64,000 nucleotides of DNA from an uncultured Pelagibacteraceae bacterium (GCA_902573465.1 CACGJX010000004.1:51540-115539); one strand, 5' to 3'. Positions 44,536 through 53,772 are shown, counted from the first letter of the stretch. The notes: a model not told the origin generated them from the sequence alone. A program made the numbers and translations.

Positions 44536-45501
44536 CTAACTTATTATCTTATAAAATTGTGATGTTTTTTTTATTACAAATTTGCTTATGAAAGGTGAAT
44601 TTTCAGCAACAATTTCCATCTCATTTTCTTTGGCATTACAATGTAAAACAAGATTACAACCAGCATTAAACGCATTGATTGTATTTTCTTTAATTTTACC
44701 TTTTAAACTTTTCATTGATATATCGTCAGAAATCAAAATATTCTTAAAACCTATTTTATTTCTTATTAATTTTATCATTTTTTTAGAATGCGTTACTGTG
44801 TTTTTTAAATCGATCTTTTTGAATATGATGTGGGCTGTCATTGCAAAAAAAGAATTTTTTCTTTTGAAAGGAAAAAAATCATTTTTTAATAAGTAATCCA
44901 AATTTTTACTAATTACGGGTGTAAAATGGTGACTATCAACTTTTGCTAAACCATGTCCTGGTATATGTTTAATAACAGTTCCTACGCCATTATTATGGTG
45001 ATAGTTGATACAATAATCGCCAATTTTTGAAACTATTTTAGGATTACTAGAAAAAGATCTGTCTCCAATAATTGATGATGAACCTTTCTTTCTAAGATCT
45101 AAAACAGGACAAGTGTTGATATTAACTCCTATCAATTTTAATAAATATGATGTTTTATCAATAAATAATTTATAGAAAAAATTAAATTCCTTAGGTTTTT
45201 TTATAAATTTTTTGCCAAAAAATTCAGAGGTTAAATTTTCAAAAGATATAATATTTTTAAGTCGGTTTACTCTACCACCCTCTTGATCAATTAAGATTGG
45301 ATATTTATTATCGTTAAAGATTTTTCGAATAGATGTGGTTAATTGTTTTGCCTGTTTGATATCTTTTATGTTTCTGGTAAATAAAATTACTCCCCATGGC
45401 TTATATTTTCTTAGAAAATTCTTTTCTCTGGAGCTAAGTTTTGTTGATTTAATACCGATAATAAAAGATCTTCGATTATTCATTAATCTAGAAGTTTCCA
45501 A
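44536..45501 (-). CDS. nagZ: beta-N-acetylhexosaminidase NagZ
   Basis: A GH3 enzyme that removes GlcNAc from anhydro-muropeptides during peptidoglycan recycling. Blocks seen: WGVILFTRNI, LIDQEGGRVNRL, and the catalytic loop KHIPGHGLAKVDSHH near residues 185-199, with the nucleophile Asp in LISDDISMKSL. 321 residues. It overlaps the small membrane protein gene upstream by 19 bp. Confidence 0.93.
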   Translation of the reverse strand: METSRLMNNRRSFIIGIKSTKLSSREKNFLRKYKPWGVILFTRNIKDIKQAKQLTTSIRKIFNDNKYPILIDQEGGRVNRLKNIISFENLTSEFFGKKFIKKPKEFNFFYKLFIDKTSYLLKLIGVNINTCPVLDLRKKGSSSIIGDRSFSSNPKIVSKIGDYCINYHHNNGVGTVIKHIPGHGLAKVDSHHFTPVISKNLDYLLKNDFFPFKRKNSFFAMTAHIIFKKIDLKNTVTHSKKMIKLIRNKIGFKNILISDDISMKSLKGKIKENTINAFNAGCNLVLHCNAKENEMEIVAENSPFISKFVIKKTSQFYKIIS

Positions 45502-45740
45502 AAATTAAATTTTTTCTTTTTATCTTTATTAGATTTCTCTACATATTGAATGATATCTTTGGTATCATTTTCTAAAACTGGCAATTTTTCAGAATAAATA
45601 TCAATTTTTTTGTCAATATTGCTCAAAGATCTAAAAGAATTTTTTTTATTATCATCTGAAAAATAATACTTACCTGTAAAAAATATAAAAAAACCGATGA
45701 GTAATAAAAATATTAAATATTTAATCTCTTTTAGCATCAC
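45483..45740 (-). CDS. small membrane protein in the argS-nagZ SPOR slot
   Basis: An 85-residue protein with one helix (about residues 8-26) and a Lys/Asp/Ser-rich tail; no family is recognised. In many Alphaproteobacteria the gene between argS and nagZ encodes a membrane-anchored SPOR-domain protein of 200 or more residues. Here only a helix and tail remain and no SPOR fold is visible, so it may be a trimmed remnant of that gene or an unrelated replacement. The coupling to argS (4-bp overlap) and to nagZ (19-bp overlap) argues that it is expressed. Confidence 0.65.
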   Translation of the reverse strand: MMLKEIKYLIFLLLIGFFIFFTGKYYFSDDNKKNSFRSLSNIDKKIDIYSEKLPVLENDTKDIIQYVEKSNKDKKKKFNFWKLLD

Positions 45741-47467
45741 ATTTTATCTGGTGTAGATACGCCAACTATATTCATCCCAGATTTTACTACATTGGAAATA
45801 GCCTTAAGAAAAATCAATTTATCATCTGTTATCTTTTTTTGATCATTAATAAATCTTTTGTCTGGATTTTCCTTACCTAAATTCCAATATGAATGAAATA
45901 AAGAGGCTAATTCATATAAATAAGTCGGTATTCTATGTGGCTCAAGCTTATTACAAGATACATCAATACACTTGGGCCATTCAGATAATTTTTTTAAGAT
46001 TTTTATTTCATCTTTAGAATACTCAAAATCGTACTTAGTAATATCTAGATCTGAATTTAAATCTTTATCAAGATGTCTATATACTGAACATATTCTTGCA
46101 TAACAGTATTGAACGTAATAAAGGGGGTTATCTTTTGATTTTTCTACAACGTTATCAAAATCAAAATCGAGTTCAACATCACTACTTCGATTTAGCATTA
46201 TAAATCTTGTTGCATCTTTTCCTACCTCATTAATTAAATCATCTATAGTTATATAGTCCCCTTTTCTTTTAGACATTTTAAAGGGTTTCTTATCTTTAAT
46301 AAGTTTAACAAGTTGGCTAACTTTACAAATTAATCTATCTTTAGAGTTTGATAAAGCTTCAACAGATGATGAAATTCTTTTTATATAACCAGCATGATCT
46401 GCGCCTAAAATATTAATAAGCCTATCAAATTTTCTGTCTAATTTATTTTTGTGGTATGCAACATCACTTGCAAAATAAGTCCAAGCACCATCAGATTTTT
46501 GTAATGCTCTATCTTTGTCATCTCCAAAATCAGTTGATCGGAAAAGTAACTGTTCACGCTCAACCCAATTACTGTCATCTTCACCTGCGGGTGCCTTTAT
46601 TTTTCCTTTATAAACAAATTTGTTTTTTTGAAGAAATTCAACAACTTTTTCAACTTCTTGATTTTCAACTAATTTTTTTTCACTGACAAAGTTATCATGA
46701 TTAATACCAAGACTTTTAAGATTACTTTTGATTAATTTTAATGCTTCATTAATAGCTAAAGAGGTCAATTCTTGAGATATTTTGTCGAAATTTTTAAAAT
46801 CAATGTTTTTATTTGAATTTAAAATGTTTTGAGCAAAGTCAATTAAATAGTCTCCAGGATATAAATCTTCATTATCTATTGGAAAAGGTTCATTAAAAGA
46901 AATCTCTCTTATTCTATAATAAACTGACTTTGTAAAATTTATAATCTGATTACCGTAGTCGTTTATATAATACTCTTTTGTAACTTTATTATTATTAAAT
47001 AATAAAAGATTAGCCATCACATCACCTAAAATAGCCCCTCTACAATGACCAACGTGTAAAGGTCCTGTTGGATTAGCAGATACAAATTCTATTAGGTAAT
47101 TTCTTTTAATATTTTTATTTGTTCCAAAAGAATTAGAATTTTTAATTACTTCTTTAATAAAGTTTGTCCAAAAAATGGGTTTAAATTTAATATTGATAAA
47201 ACCAGGTTTAACTATTGATATATCCTCAATAAACTTGTCCTCTTTTTTGATTTTTTCTGCCAAAATTGACGCCAGATCTAATGGAGATTTATTATTAATC
47301 TTAGAAAGGACCATTGCCACATTAGTAGAAATATCACTATCAAATTTTGAAGGTGGAATTTCTACAGTTATCCCGTTAAGTGAATCTGGTAGAATTAAAT
47401 CTCCGTTCGAAGAGAGTGTCGAAAGAATTTCTTTTATTTTATCTAAATACTGTTCAAAAATATTCAT
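45737..47467 (-). CDS. argS: arginyl-tRNA synthetase
   Basis: Class I synthetase. The HIGH-type motif appears as HVGHCRG near residues 137-143, preceded by VEFVSANPTGP; KMSKRKGD near 400 serves as the KMSKS loop; the C-terminal DALR helical domain contains YVQYCYARICSV. The N-terminal additional domain (about 1-110) is present. 576 residues. Confidence 0.96.
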   Translation of the reverse strand: MNIFEQYLDKIKEILSTLSSNGDLILPDSLNGITVEIPPSKFDSDISTNVAMVLSKINNKSPLDLASILAEKIKKEDKFIEDISIVKPGFINIKFKPIFWTNFIKEVIKNSNSFGTNKNIKRNYLIEFVSANPTGPLHVGHCRGAILGDVMANLLLFNNNKVTKEYYINDYGNQIINFTKSVYYRIREISFNEPFPIDNEDLYPGDYLIDFAQNILNSNKNIDFKNFDKISQELTSLAINEALKLIKSNLKSLGINHDNFVSEKKLVENQEVEKVVEFLQKNKFVYKGKIKAPAGEDDSNWVEREQLLFRSTDFGDDKDRALQKSDGAWTYFASDVAYHKNKLDRKFDRLINILGADHAGYIKRISSSVEALSNSKDRLICKVSQLVKLIKDKKPFKMSKRKGDYITIDDLINEVGKDATRFIMLNRSSDVELDFDFDNVVEKSKDNPLYYVQYCYARICSVYRHLDKDLNSDLDITKYDFEYSKDEIKILKKLSEWPKCIDVSCNKLEPHRIPTYLYELASLFHSYWNLGKENPDKRFINDQKKITDDKLIFLKAISNVVKSGMNIVGVSTPDKM

Positions 47468-48582
47468 TTAAAGTTTTTGTGAAGGTTGATTGCATATCTG
47501 TCTGTCATTCCTGATATAAAATCTGAAATTGCTCTATATTTATCCTTTGAGAGATGATTTTTTGAAATAAATTTTTTAGGGTTTTTTTGTATTTTTTTAA
47601 ACAGTTTTTTAATTATTAATTTGCCATTATCGTTTTTTTTTAGAACTGCATTATTATTATACATCTTTGTTTTTAAAAAAAATCTTATTTCATTCACAGA
47701 GTCTTTAACTTTTTCAGAAAAATCTACCATTGTTAAATTTGCTTTATTAATATCTTTATAATTTTTTATTTTGTTAATCTTCAAATTAGTTTTGGTATTT
47801 TTAATTAAATCTCTAATCATTTGATCAATAGAATCTCTTATAATCTGATATGTTGCAATTTTATAGTTTTGTTTGTTTATCTTTTTTTTATATTTTTTAT
47901 AAATATCTTTAAAAAAGTTAATTTCAATTAACTCGTCTAGTTTAAATAAATTTGCATTTATACCATCTTGAATATCATGATTGTTATAAGCTATATCATC
48001 TGAAATAGCTGAAACTTGAGCCTCTAATGATGGATAAGTCTGAAAATTAATCTTATTATTGAATTTTTTTACACCAATTAGACTGTCAACCAAATCTAAC
48101 TCGTAAATTGGACCATTATGCTTAAGCAATCCCTCTAACGTTTCAATTGAAAGATTTAACCCGCTATACTTAAGATATTTATTCTCCAAAAACATAACCA
48201 CGCGAAGAGTTTGTAAATTATGATCAAAGCCTCCGTAATCCTCCATACATTCATTAAGAGAGTCCTCACCAGCATGACCAAAAGGTGGGTGACCCAAATC
48301 ATGTGCCAAACTTAAGGTCTCAGCTAGATCTTCATTCAATTCAAGATATCTTGCAATAGATCTTGCAATTTGAGCAACTTCCATAGAATGAGTTAATCTT
48401 GTTCTGTAATGATCACCTTCTGTATTAACAAATACTTGTGTCTTGTGTTTGAGCCTTCTAAATGAGGCGCTGTGAACTATTCGATCTCTATCTCTTTGAA
48501 ATGGCGATCTATATTTTGATACAGATTCATTGAATAATCTTCCTTTACTTTTGGTAAGAGCAATCTTTGAGTATTTTTTCAT
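47464..48582 (-). CDS. dgt: deoxyguanosinetriphosphate triphosphohydrolase-like
   Basis: HD-domain enzyme that splits dNTPs into nucleoside and triphosphate. FRRLKHKTQVF, HYRTRLTHSMEVAQIARSIAR and the metal pair in LAHDLGHPPFGHAGE are characteristic; a later SDDIAYNNHDIQDG supplies the last ligand. 372 residues, the short alphaproteobacterial type. Next to argS with a 4-bp overlap and divergent from erpA, the conserved erpA/dgt/argS arrangement. Confidence 0.94.
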   Translation of the reverse strand: MKKYSKIALTKSKGRLFNESVSKYRSPFQRDRDRIVHSASFRRLKHKTQVFVNTEGDHYRTRLTHSMEVAQIARSIARYLELNEDLAETLSLAHDLGHPPFGHAGEDSLNECMEDYGGFDHNLQTLRVVMFLENKYLKYSGLNLSIETLEGLLKHNGPIYELDLVDSLIGVKKFNNKINFQTYPSLEAQVSAISDDIAYNNHDIQDGINANLFKLDELIEINFFKDIYKKYKKKINKQNYKIATYQIIRDSIDQMIRDLIKNTKTNLKINKIKNYKDINKANLTMVDFSEKVKDSVNEIRFFLKTKMYNNNAVLKKNDNGKLIIKKLFKKIQKNPKKFISKNHLSKDKYRAISDFISGMTDRYAINLHKNFK

Positions 48583-48632
48583 CCTTTAAAATTAAAATTT
48601 AAGTATTATATTAGTAATACCAGTGATCAATA

Positions 48633-48950
48633 ATGATTAAAGAAATTAAATTTACTGATAAGGCTTTAAAACAGATCAATGTTTTGCTGTCTAAAAAAGA
48701 CAAAGGGTCGTTTTTTAGAATCGCTATCAAAGGCGGTGGTTGTTCAGGCTTTCAATATGAATTTACTTTTGAAAAAGAAAAAGCAGCCGATGATTTAAAT
48801 TATGAAAATATATTAATAGATAAAACGTCTGCAGATTTATTAAAAGGATCAGAAATTGACTATGTGTCAGAGTTAATTGGTGAGCAATTCAAAATAACTA
48901 ATCCGCAAACCAAATCTTCTTGTGGTTGTGGTGTTTCGTTTTCTCTTTAA
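48633..48950 (+). CDS. erpA: iron-sulfur cluster insertion protein ErpA/IscA
   Basis: A-type carrier that delivers Fe-S clusters to apoproteins. The three cluster-binding cysteines are Cys37 (GGGCSGFQY) and Cys97/Cys99 (SSCGCGVSF). 105 residues. Its stop TAA shares a base with the xthA start, so the two are coupled. Confidence 0.95.
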   Translation: MIKEIKFTDKALKQINVLLSKKDKGSFFRIAIKGGGCSGFQYEFTFEKEKAADDLNYENILIDKTSADLLKGSEIDYVSELIGEQFKITNPQTKSSCGCGVSFSL

Positions 48951-49726
48951 TGATTATTTCCTCGTGGAATGTAAATTCTGTACGAGCACGTATTGAAAAT
49001 ATCAAAAGTTATCTTCTAAAATACAAACCTGATGTTGTGATGATGCAAGAAATTAAAACTGAGGATGTAAACTTTCCTTATGACGATTTTTCTTCAATGG
49101 ACTATGAAAGTCATGTATTTGGTCAAAAAAGTTACAATGGTGTTGCTATTATTTCAAAAGGAAAATTAAAAAATATCAAAACAGACTTAATCAAAGATAA
49201 GCTTAAACAATCAAGAATAATCTCAGCTGAACTTGAACACAAAAAGAAAAATATTCAATTAATCAATATCTATACGCCAAATGGTAATCCTGTTGATACC
49301 GAAAAATATGATTACAAAAAAAAATGGCTCGATGATTTAATTAAACAATTAAAAGCTTTAACTAAAAAAAATCAAAATATAATTCTTGGTGGTGATTTTA
49401 ATATTATCCCTGCAGCAGAAGATGTCTATAATCCAAAAAGCTTTGAGGACGATGCTCTATTTAGATTAGAAATAAGAAAAAAATTAAGAGAAATGATTAA
49501 TTTAGGTTTTAATGATGTCTACCGACATTTTAATGAAACTAAAGAAGGATATACTTTTTGGGATTACATGAGAGGTGCATGGCAGAAAAATAATGGTATG
49601 AGAATTGATCACTTTTTAGTTTCAAATTCTTTAATAGACCAAGTTAAAGCTATTAATATTAATAAAGATCCAAGAGGTCGCGAAAAACCATCAGACCATA
49701 CACCAATAGAAATTACTTTAGCTTAA
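48950..49726 (+). CDS. xthA: exodeoxyribonuclease III
   Basis: AP endonuclease and 3' exonuclease for base-excision repair. The preferred start is the ATG at 48950 (MIISSWNVNSVRARIE), because the family begins exactly there and this overlaps the erpA stop; an in-frame ATG 10 codons earlier would only add residues from the erpA frame. Motifs: MQEIKTED with metal-binding Glu, GGDFNIIP with Asp/Asn, and SDHTPI at the C-terminus with the catalytic His. 258 residues. Confidence 0.95.
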   Translation: MIISSWNVNSVRARIENIKSYLLKYKPDVVMMQEIKTEDVNFPYDDFSSMDYESHVFGQKSYNGVAIISKGKLKNIKTDLIKDKLKQSRIISAELEHKKKNIQLINIYTPNGNPVDTEKYDYKKKWLDDLIKQLKALTKKNQNIILGGDFNIIPAAEDVYNPKSFEDDALFRLEIRKKLREMINLGFNDVYRHFNETKEGYTFWDYMRGAWQKNNGMRIDHFLVSNSLIDQVKAININKDPRGREKPSDHTPIEITLA

Positions 49727-50716
49727 AGATTTTATTTTATTAACCAGTTCTTCATTAATAAGACGAGGGCCCTTATCTAGTCTATTTTTATGTCTTCTCT
49801 CTCCTGGAAGTCTAACTCCTTCATATGATTTCATTTTATTAAAAAATTCATCAGCGTGTTTTTGCCAATCAGTTCCTGAAGTTTTATCAGGTGAAATTGC
49901 AAGAATAAATTCTCCACCACTAGGAGGTCCGCCGTCATTATTATCTTTTGCAGCTGTCTCAAAGCTAAAATTATCACCAATTAATGCGCCAGCCATTAAT
50001 TCTACCATCATTGCTATTGCAGAACCTTTATATCCACCAAAAGGAAGTAATACACCTCCGTCCGCTATTGCTCCTGGATCAGTTGTTTCTTTACCATCTT
50101 TAGTTAAACCAGTTCCAAGTGGAACTTTATGCCCTTCTCTTTTAGCAACTTGAACTTCACCCATGGCCATTGATGCAGTTGCCATATCGTAAACTACAGG
50201 AGTTTTTCCTGGTCGTGGCCATGCAAAAGAAATTGGATTTGTTCCGAACAACGGTTTGATAGCTCCAGCGGGTGCTACAGCAGGCTTGTATGATGTGCAA
50301 GCAAATGCAACTAAACCTTCTTCTGCTAATTTTTCTGTCTCTGGCCACATCGCAGCCATATGATGTGAATTGTTAATTGCAAGTACAGCCACACCATTTT
50401 CTTTTGCAGCTTTTGCTAATTCAGGTAGCCCTTTATTTAAAACTACAGGGGCTAAACAATTATTCCCTTGTACTTTTATTACTGATGAAGAAATCTTTTT
50501 TATTGCTGGTTTTCCTTTACCATTAATTTTTCCACTTTTTAAACCACTCACATATGCTGGTAATCTAAAAAGACCATGAGATAAAGATCCGTCCCTTTCA
50601 GCATTTCTAATTAAATCTGACAGAATTGAAGCTGTTTCTTCATCACATCCATTAGTTAATAAGGTCTTTTTAGCTAAATCAAATATTTCATCTAATGTAA
50701 GGGAAACTGTACTCAT
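49718..50716 (-). CDS. Ldh-family (malate/L-lactate) dehydrogenase
   Basis: An NAD(P)-dependent oxidoreductase of the YlbA/AllD/ComC type, structurally unlike the Rossmann malate dehydrogenases. INNSHHMAAMW near residues 115-125 gives the catalytic His, and FGTNPISFAWP and FGGYKGSAIAMMVELMAGAL are family blocks. Possible substrates include ureidoglycolate, sulfolactate, 2,3-diketogulonate and malate; nothing nearby decides. 332 residues. Overlaps the convergent xthA by 9 bp. Confidence 0.88.
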   Translation of the reverse strand: MSTVSLTLDEIFDLAKKTLLTNGCDEETASILSDLIRNAERDGSLSHGLFRLPAYVSGLKSGKINGKGKPAIKKISSSVIKVQGNNCLAPVVLNKGLPELAKAAKENGVAVLAINNSHHMAAMWPETEKLAEEGLVAFACTSYKPAVAPAGAIKPLFGTNPISFAWPRPGKTPVVYDMATASMAMGEVQVAKREGHKVPLGTGLTKDGKETTDPGAIADGGVLLPFGGYKGSAIAMMVELMAGALIGDNFSFETAAKDNNDGGPPSGGEFILAISPDKTSGTDWQKHADEFFNKMKSYEGVRLPGERRHKNRLDKGPRLINEELVNKIKSLS

Positions 50717-50758
50717 CCCATTATTAGATATTATTAATGGTTAAAGATCAATTTTTAT

Positions 50759-51724
50759 TTAACAACCTTTGAAAGATTTTGACATATTGCCAATTAAATC
50801 AAAGTATAAATCTTTGCCAGGGTTAAGTGTTGCTCCTAATGGATCTATTACACCTGTTGCAATATTAGTATCTTTTGCTACAGCTTTAATGATATCAGGA
50901 TTAAATTGAGGCTCTGAGAAAACACAACTTACTTTGTCATGCTCGATAACTTCTCTAATTTCAGCTAATTGCTCAGCACCAGGCATGACATCTGTATTTA
51001 CTGTAAATGCACCCAAAACATTAATGTCAAATCTTTTTTCAAAGTATTGATAAGCGTCATGAAAAACTATTGATTTAAAATCTTTATTCAATTCAGATTT
51101 AACTTTTTTAGTGAGTTTATCTAAGTCTTTATGAGCTTTTTCTAAATTTGCTTTATATTTAGCCTCATTTTTTGAATCATTCTCAATTAAATGTTCAGCC
51201 ATTTCACTTAAAATTACTTTTGCATTCATTGGATCTAGCCAAATATGTGGATCATGTTCACCATGTGCATGCTCATCATGACCATGTTCATCTTCTTTGT
51301 GACCATGTTCATCTTCTTTGTGACCATGTTCGTCCTCTTTATGACCATGTTCATCAAAAATATTTCTTTCTCTAAATTTAAGTTTTGTTAACCCTTTAAT
51401 TTCCATTAATTCAATTTTTTCAGCTTTTTTGGCAATCGATTTTAATGGTTTTTCTAAAAAATTTTCTAAGTCCTCACCAACCCAAAACACTAAATCAGCT
51501 TCTTGTAACATTTTTGCATGAGTTGGCTTAAGTGCAAATCCATGAGGAGAAGCGTAACCGTCCACTATTAAATCTGGTTTTCCCACCCCATCCATTAAAT
51601 AACTAGCTAGTGAATGTATTGGTTTAATTGATGTAACTACTTTAATTTCTGCATTTGCAGGTACAAAAATAGTTAAGAATGATAATATTGTTAAGATAAA
51701 TGGTAATTTTTTTATGTTTTTCAT
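50759..51724 (-). CDS. znuA: zinc ABC transporter substrate-binding protein
   Basis: Periplasmic zinc receptor. Signal peptide residues 1-25 (ANA cleavage), then VVTSIKPIHSLASYL with a metal-binding His, a long His/Asp/Glu-rich loop at about residues 123-158 made of EDEHGHK repeats and EHAHGEHDPHIWLDP, and VFHDAYQYFEKRF with a further ligand His. The His-rich loop is normal for ZnuA in principle, but here it is a near-perfect tandem repeat. Divergent from znuC over a 70-bp gap with two Zur boxes. Confidence 0.95.
   Translation of the reverse strand: MKNIKKLPFILTILSFLTIFVPANAEIKVVTSIKPIHSLASYLMDGVGKPDLIVDGYASPHGFALKPTHAKMLQEADLVFWVGEDLENFLEKPLKSIAKKAEKIELMEIKGLTKLKFRERNIFDEHGHKEDEHGHKEDEHGHKEDEHGHDEHAHGEHDPHIWLDPMNAKVILSEMAEHLIENDSKNEAKYKANLEKAHKDLDKLTKKVKSELNKDFKSIVFHDAYQYFEKRFDINVLGAFTVNTDVMPGAEQLAEIREVIEHDKVSCVFSEPQFNPDIIKAVAKDTNIATGVIDPLGATLNPGKDLYFDLIGNMSKSFKGC
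51280..51355. repeat. 21-bp tandem repeat coding the ZnuA His-rich loop
   Basis: Two identical 21-bp copies (51280-51300, 51301-51321), a third with three changes (51322-51342) and a 13-bp partial copy (51343-51355). Each unit encodes one DEHGHKE heptad. Copies are in frame, so slippage would change the number of zinc-binding heptads without breaking the gene. Confidence 0.8.
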
Positions 51725-51741
51725 ATGTTGTATAATTTAAA

Positions 51742-51756
51742 TGTTATAATATAACA
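51742..51756. promoter_or_regulatory. Zur box 1
   Basis: TGTTATAATATAACA is a perfect palindrome around a central A. The TGTTATA/TATAACA half-sites fit known proteobacterial Zur operators. It lies in the intergenic region between divergent znuA and znuCB-zur. Confidence 0.85.
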
Positions 51757-51759
51757 CTA

Positions 51760-51774
51760 TGTAATAATATAACA
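51760..51774. promoter_or_regulatory. Zur box 2
   Basis: TGTAATAATATAACA differs from the palindrome of box 1 by a single base (A for T at its fourth position). Box centres are 18 bp apart (51749 and 51767), not quite two helical turns. Together they probably control both divergent promoters. Confidence 0.75.
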
Positions 51775-51794
51775 TTTATAAGTCAAGGAATAAT

Positions 51795-52541
51795 ATGAGC
51801 TCAAATCAGAATATACTTGTGAAATTAAATAAAGCTGGTTTTAGTTTAAATAACAAATGGCTTGTCAAAGGAGTATCACTACAAGTTGAAAAAGGAAAAA
51901 TAGTTACTCTAATTGGTCCTAATGGATCTGGTAAAAGCACAACAGCTAAAATTGCACTAGGTATTTATAAAAAAATTGATGGTTCTGTAGAAAAATATAC
52001 TAGTAAAGTTGGATACGTACCCCAAAAAATCTCAATTGATTGGACACTACCATTAAGGGTAAATGATTTTATGGTATTAACTGAAAGTATTAGTAATGAT
52101 TTGATTGATGAAGCTTTGTCTTTAACTGGTGTTACTCATTTAAAAGATAAAAATTTGGGTGATTTGTCTGGTGGAGAGTTTCAAAGAGTGTTACTTGCAA
52201 GAGCCATTTCAAAGAAACCTGAGTTATTAGTGCTCGATGAACCAGTTCAAGGTGTGGATTTTACTGGTGAAATTGCTTTATACGAATTAATTAAAAAAAT
52301 TTCTGATGAATTAAATTGTGGTATTTTATTAATATCTCATGACTTACATACTGTAATGAGTGCAACAGATCATGTTGTTTGTTTGAATGGTCATGTATGT
52401 TGTTCAGGATCGCCAATGGATGTAGCGAAAAATAATGAATACAAAGCTTTGTTTGGTGAACAGGCTTCTCAAATTTTATCTAGATATGAGCATAGACACG
52501 ATCATATTCATACAAGTGAAGGTGAAATAAAGAAAAATTAA
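51795..52541 (+). CDS. znuC: zinc ABC transporter ATP-binding protein
   Basis: ATPase of the zinc importer. Walker A GPNGSGKST at residues 41-49, signature LSGGEFQRV near 129-137, Walker B LLVLDEP near 150, and the H-loop ISHDLH. A His-rich tail HRHDHIHT ends the protein, common in ZnuC. 248 residues. znuB starts on the base after its stop. Confidence 0.95.
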   Translation: MSSNQNILVKLNKAGFSLNNKWLVKGVSLQVEKGKIVTLIGPNGSGKSTTAKIALGIYKKIDGSVEKYTSKVGYVPQKISIDWTLPLRVNDFMVLTESISNDLIDEALSLTGVTHLKDKNLGDLSGGEFQRVLLARAISKKPELLVLDEPVQGVDFTGEIALYELIKKISDELNCGILLISHDLHTVMSATDHVVCLNGHVCCSGSPMDVAKNNEYKALFGEQASQILSRYEHRHDHIHTSEGEIKKN

Positions 52542-53345
52542 ATGTTAGATGATTTTTTTATAAGAGCTTTAATAGCAGGTATTGGAGTTGCCATAGTTAC
52601 TGGACCTCTTGGATGTTTTGTTGTTTGGAGAAGATTATCTTATTTTGGAGATACTCTGGCCCACTCTGCTTTACTTGGAGTGACATTAGCTTATTCAATG
52701 CAATTCAACATAGCGTTCTCTGTATTCATTATCTCATCTTTAATAGCTTTAACTTTAATACAACTTCAAAAAAGAACTAATCTTCCAGGTGATGCTTTGC
52801 TTGGTCTTTTAGCTCACTCATCACTGGCAATAGGTCTTGTGGTCATTGGTTTTTTATCATTTATTAGATTTGATATTATGGGATTATTATTTGGAGATAT
52901 ATTAGCTGTTACAGTTGATGATCTATTAATAATATGGATTGGAGGAGCATTAATCCTCTTAGTTCTAAAATTAATCTGGAAACCTTTGTTTGCATCAACG
53001 GTTAATTATGAATTGGCTGAGGCAGAAGGTTTAAATCCTGATCGTGCAAAAGCTATTTTTACTATTTTGATGGCAGCGATTATTGCTATTTCAATAAAGA
53101 TGGTTGGTTTATTATTAATTACAGGAATGTTGATCATACCAGCTGCAATGGCTAGAAATATCTCTTCAAGTCCTCAGAAAATGGTAATGTATTCAATTAT
53201 AGGTGGATTGTTGTCTGTGATTTTGGGATTATTTTCTTCACTTGAATTTAATACTGCATCTGGACCTTCAATTATAGCAGCATCTTTATTGCTATTTATT
53301 TTATCATTATTAAACATTAAACAATCGATTAAATTGAAAAATTAA
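52542..53345 (+). CDS. znuB: zinc ABC transporter permease
   Basis: Membrane channel of the importer, eight or nine hydrophobic helices. GPLGCFVVWRRLSYFGDTLAHSALLGV near residues 20-46 and KMVGLLLITGMLIIPAAMAR near 190-209 are family blocks. 267 residues. Follows znuC directly and precedes zur by 24 bp. Confidence 0.95.
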   Translation: MLDDFFIRALIAGIGVAIVTGPLGCFVVWRRLSYFGDTLAHSALLGVTLAYSMQFNIAFSVFIISSLIALTLIQLQKRTNLPGDALLGLLAHSSLAIGLVVIGFLSFIRFDIMGLLFGDILAVTVDDLLIIWIGGALILLVLKLIWKPLFASTVNYELAEAEGLNPDRAKAIFTILMAAIIAISIKMVGLLLITGMLIIPAAMARNISSSPQKMVMYSIIGGLLSVILGLFSSLEFNTASGPSIIAASLLLFILSLLNIKQSIKLKN

Positions 53346-53369
53346 TGAGGAATTGGTAAACTAAACAAA

Positions 53370-53759
53370 ATGCATACTCTTTCAAAAAATCAGCGAATTA
53401 TTTTTGATATAATTGATAAATCACCTGAACCAATGAAAGCCTATTCAATTCTTTTTAATGTTCAAAAAAAAGGAATTAAAGCTCCTCTACAAGTTTATCG
53501 AGCATTAGATAAGTTAGTTGAAATTGGAAAAATTCATAAAATTGAAAGTAGAAACGCGTTTATCGCATGTCAAAATTCGAGTTGTCAGGTGTCAAAAGCT
53601 ACTGCTTTTTCAATATGTGAAAGTTGTGAAAAAGTAACAGAGATTAATAATTCTAGTCTCTCAAAATATCTATCAAATTTTAAAGATAAAGCTGGTATGA
53701 AATATAGTAAATATAATCTTGAATTTTTTGGTTTATGCAAAAAATGTATAACCAAATAA
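53370..53759 (+). CDS. zur: zinc uptake regulator, Fur family
   Basis: Represses zinc-uptake genes when zinc is plentiful. N-terminal winged helix (about 1-62) with APLQVYRALDKLVEIGKIHKIES; the C-terminal dimer domain has Cys83/Cys86 and Cys123/Cys126, the structural zinc site of Zur/Fur, and an extra pair Cys67 and Cys72. 129 residues. Position at the end of znuCB-zur behind two Zur boxes implies autoregulation. AT-rich sequence and absence of the His-rich Fur loops favour Zur over Fur. Confidence 0.93.
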   Translation: MHTLSKNQRIIFDIIDKSPEPMKAYSILFNVQKKGIKAPLQVYRALDKLVEIGKIHKIESRNAFIACQNSSCQVSKATAFSICESCEKVTEINNSSLSKYLSNFKDKAGMKYSKYNLEFFGLCKKCITK

Positions 53760-53772
53760 ATTTGAATTATTA

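Noticed and set aside
48920..48949. Upstream ATG for xthA
   Set aside because: It lies inside erpA and adds residues absent from the family; the ATG at 48950 gives the standard N-terminus.
51280..51355. CRISPR-like array
   Set aside because: Copies are contiguous without spacers and in frame inside znuA; it is a coding tandem repeat.
51172..51375. His/Val-rich + strand frame
   Set aside because: It is the reverse of the ZnuA His-rich tandem repeat and has no independent support.
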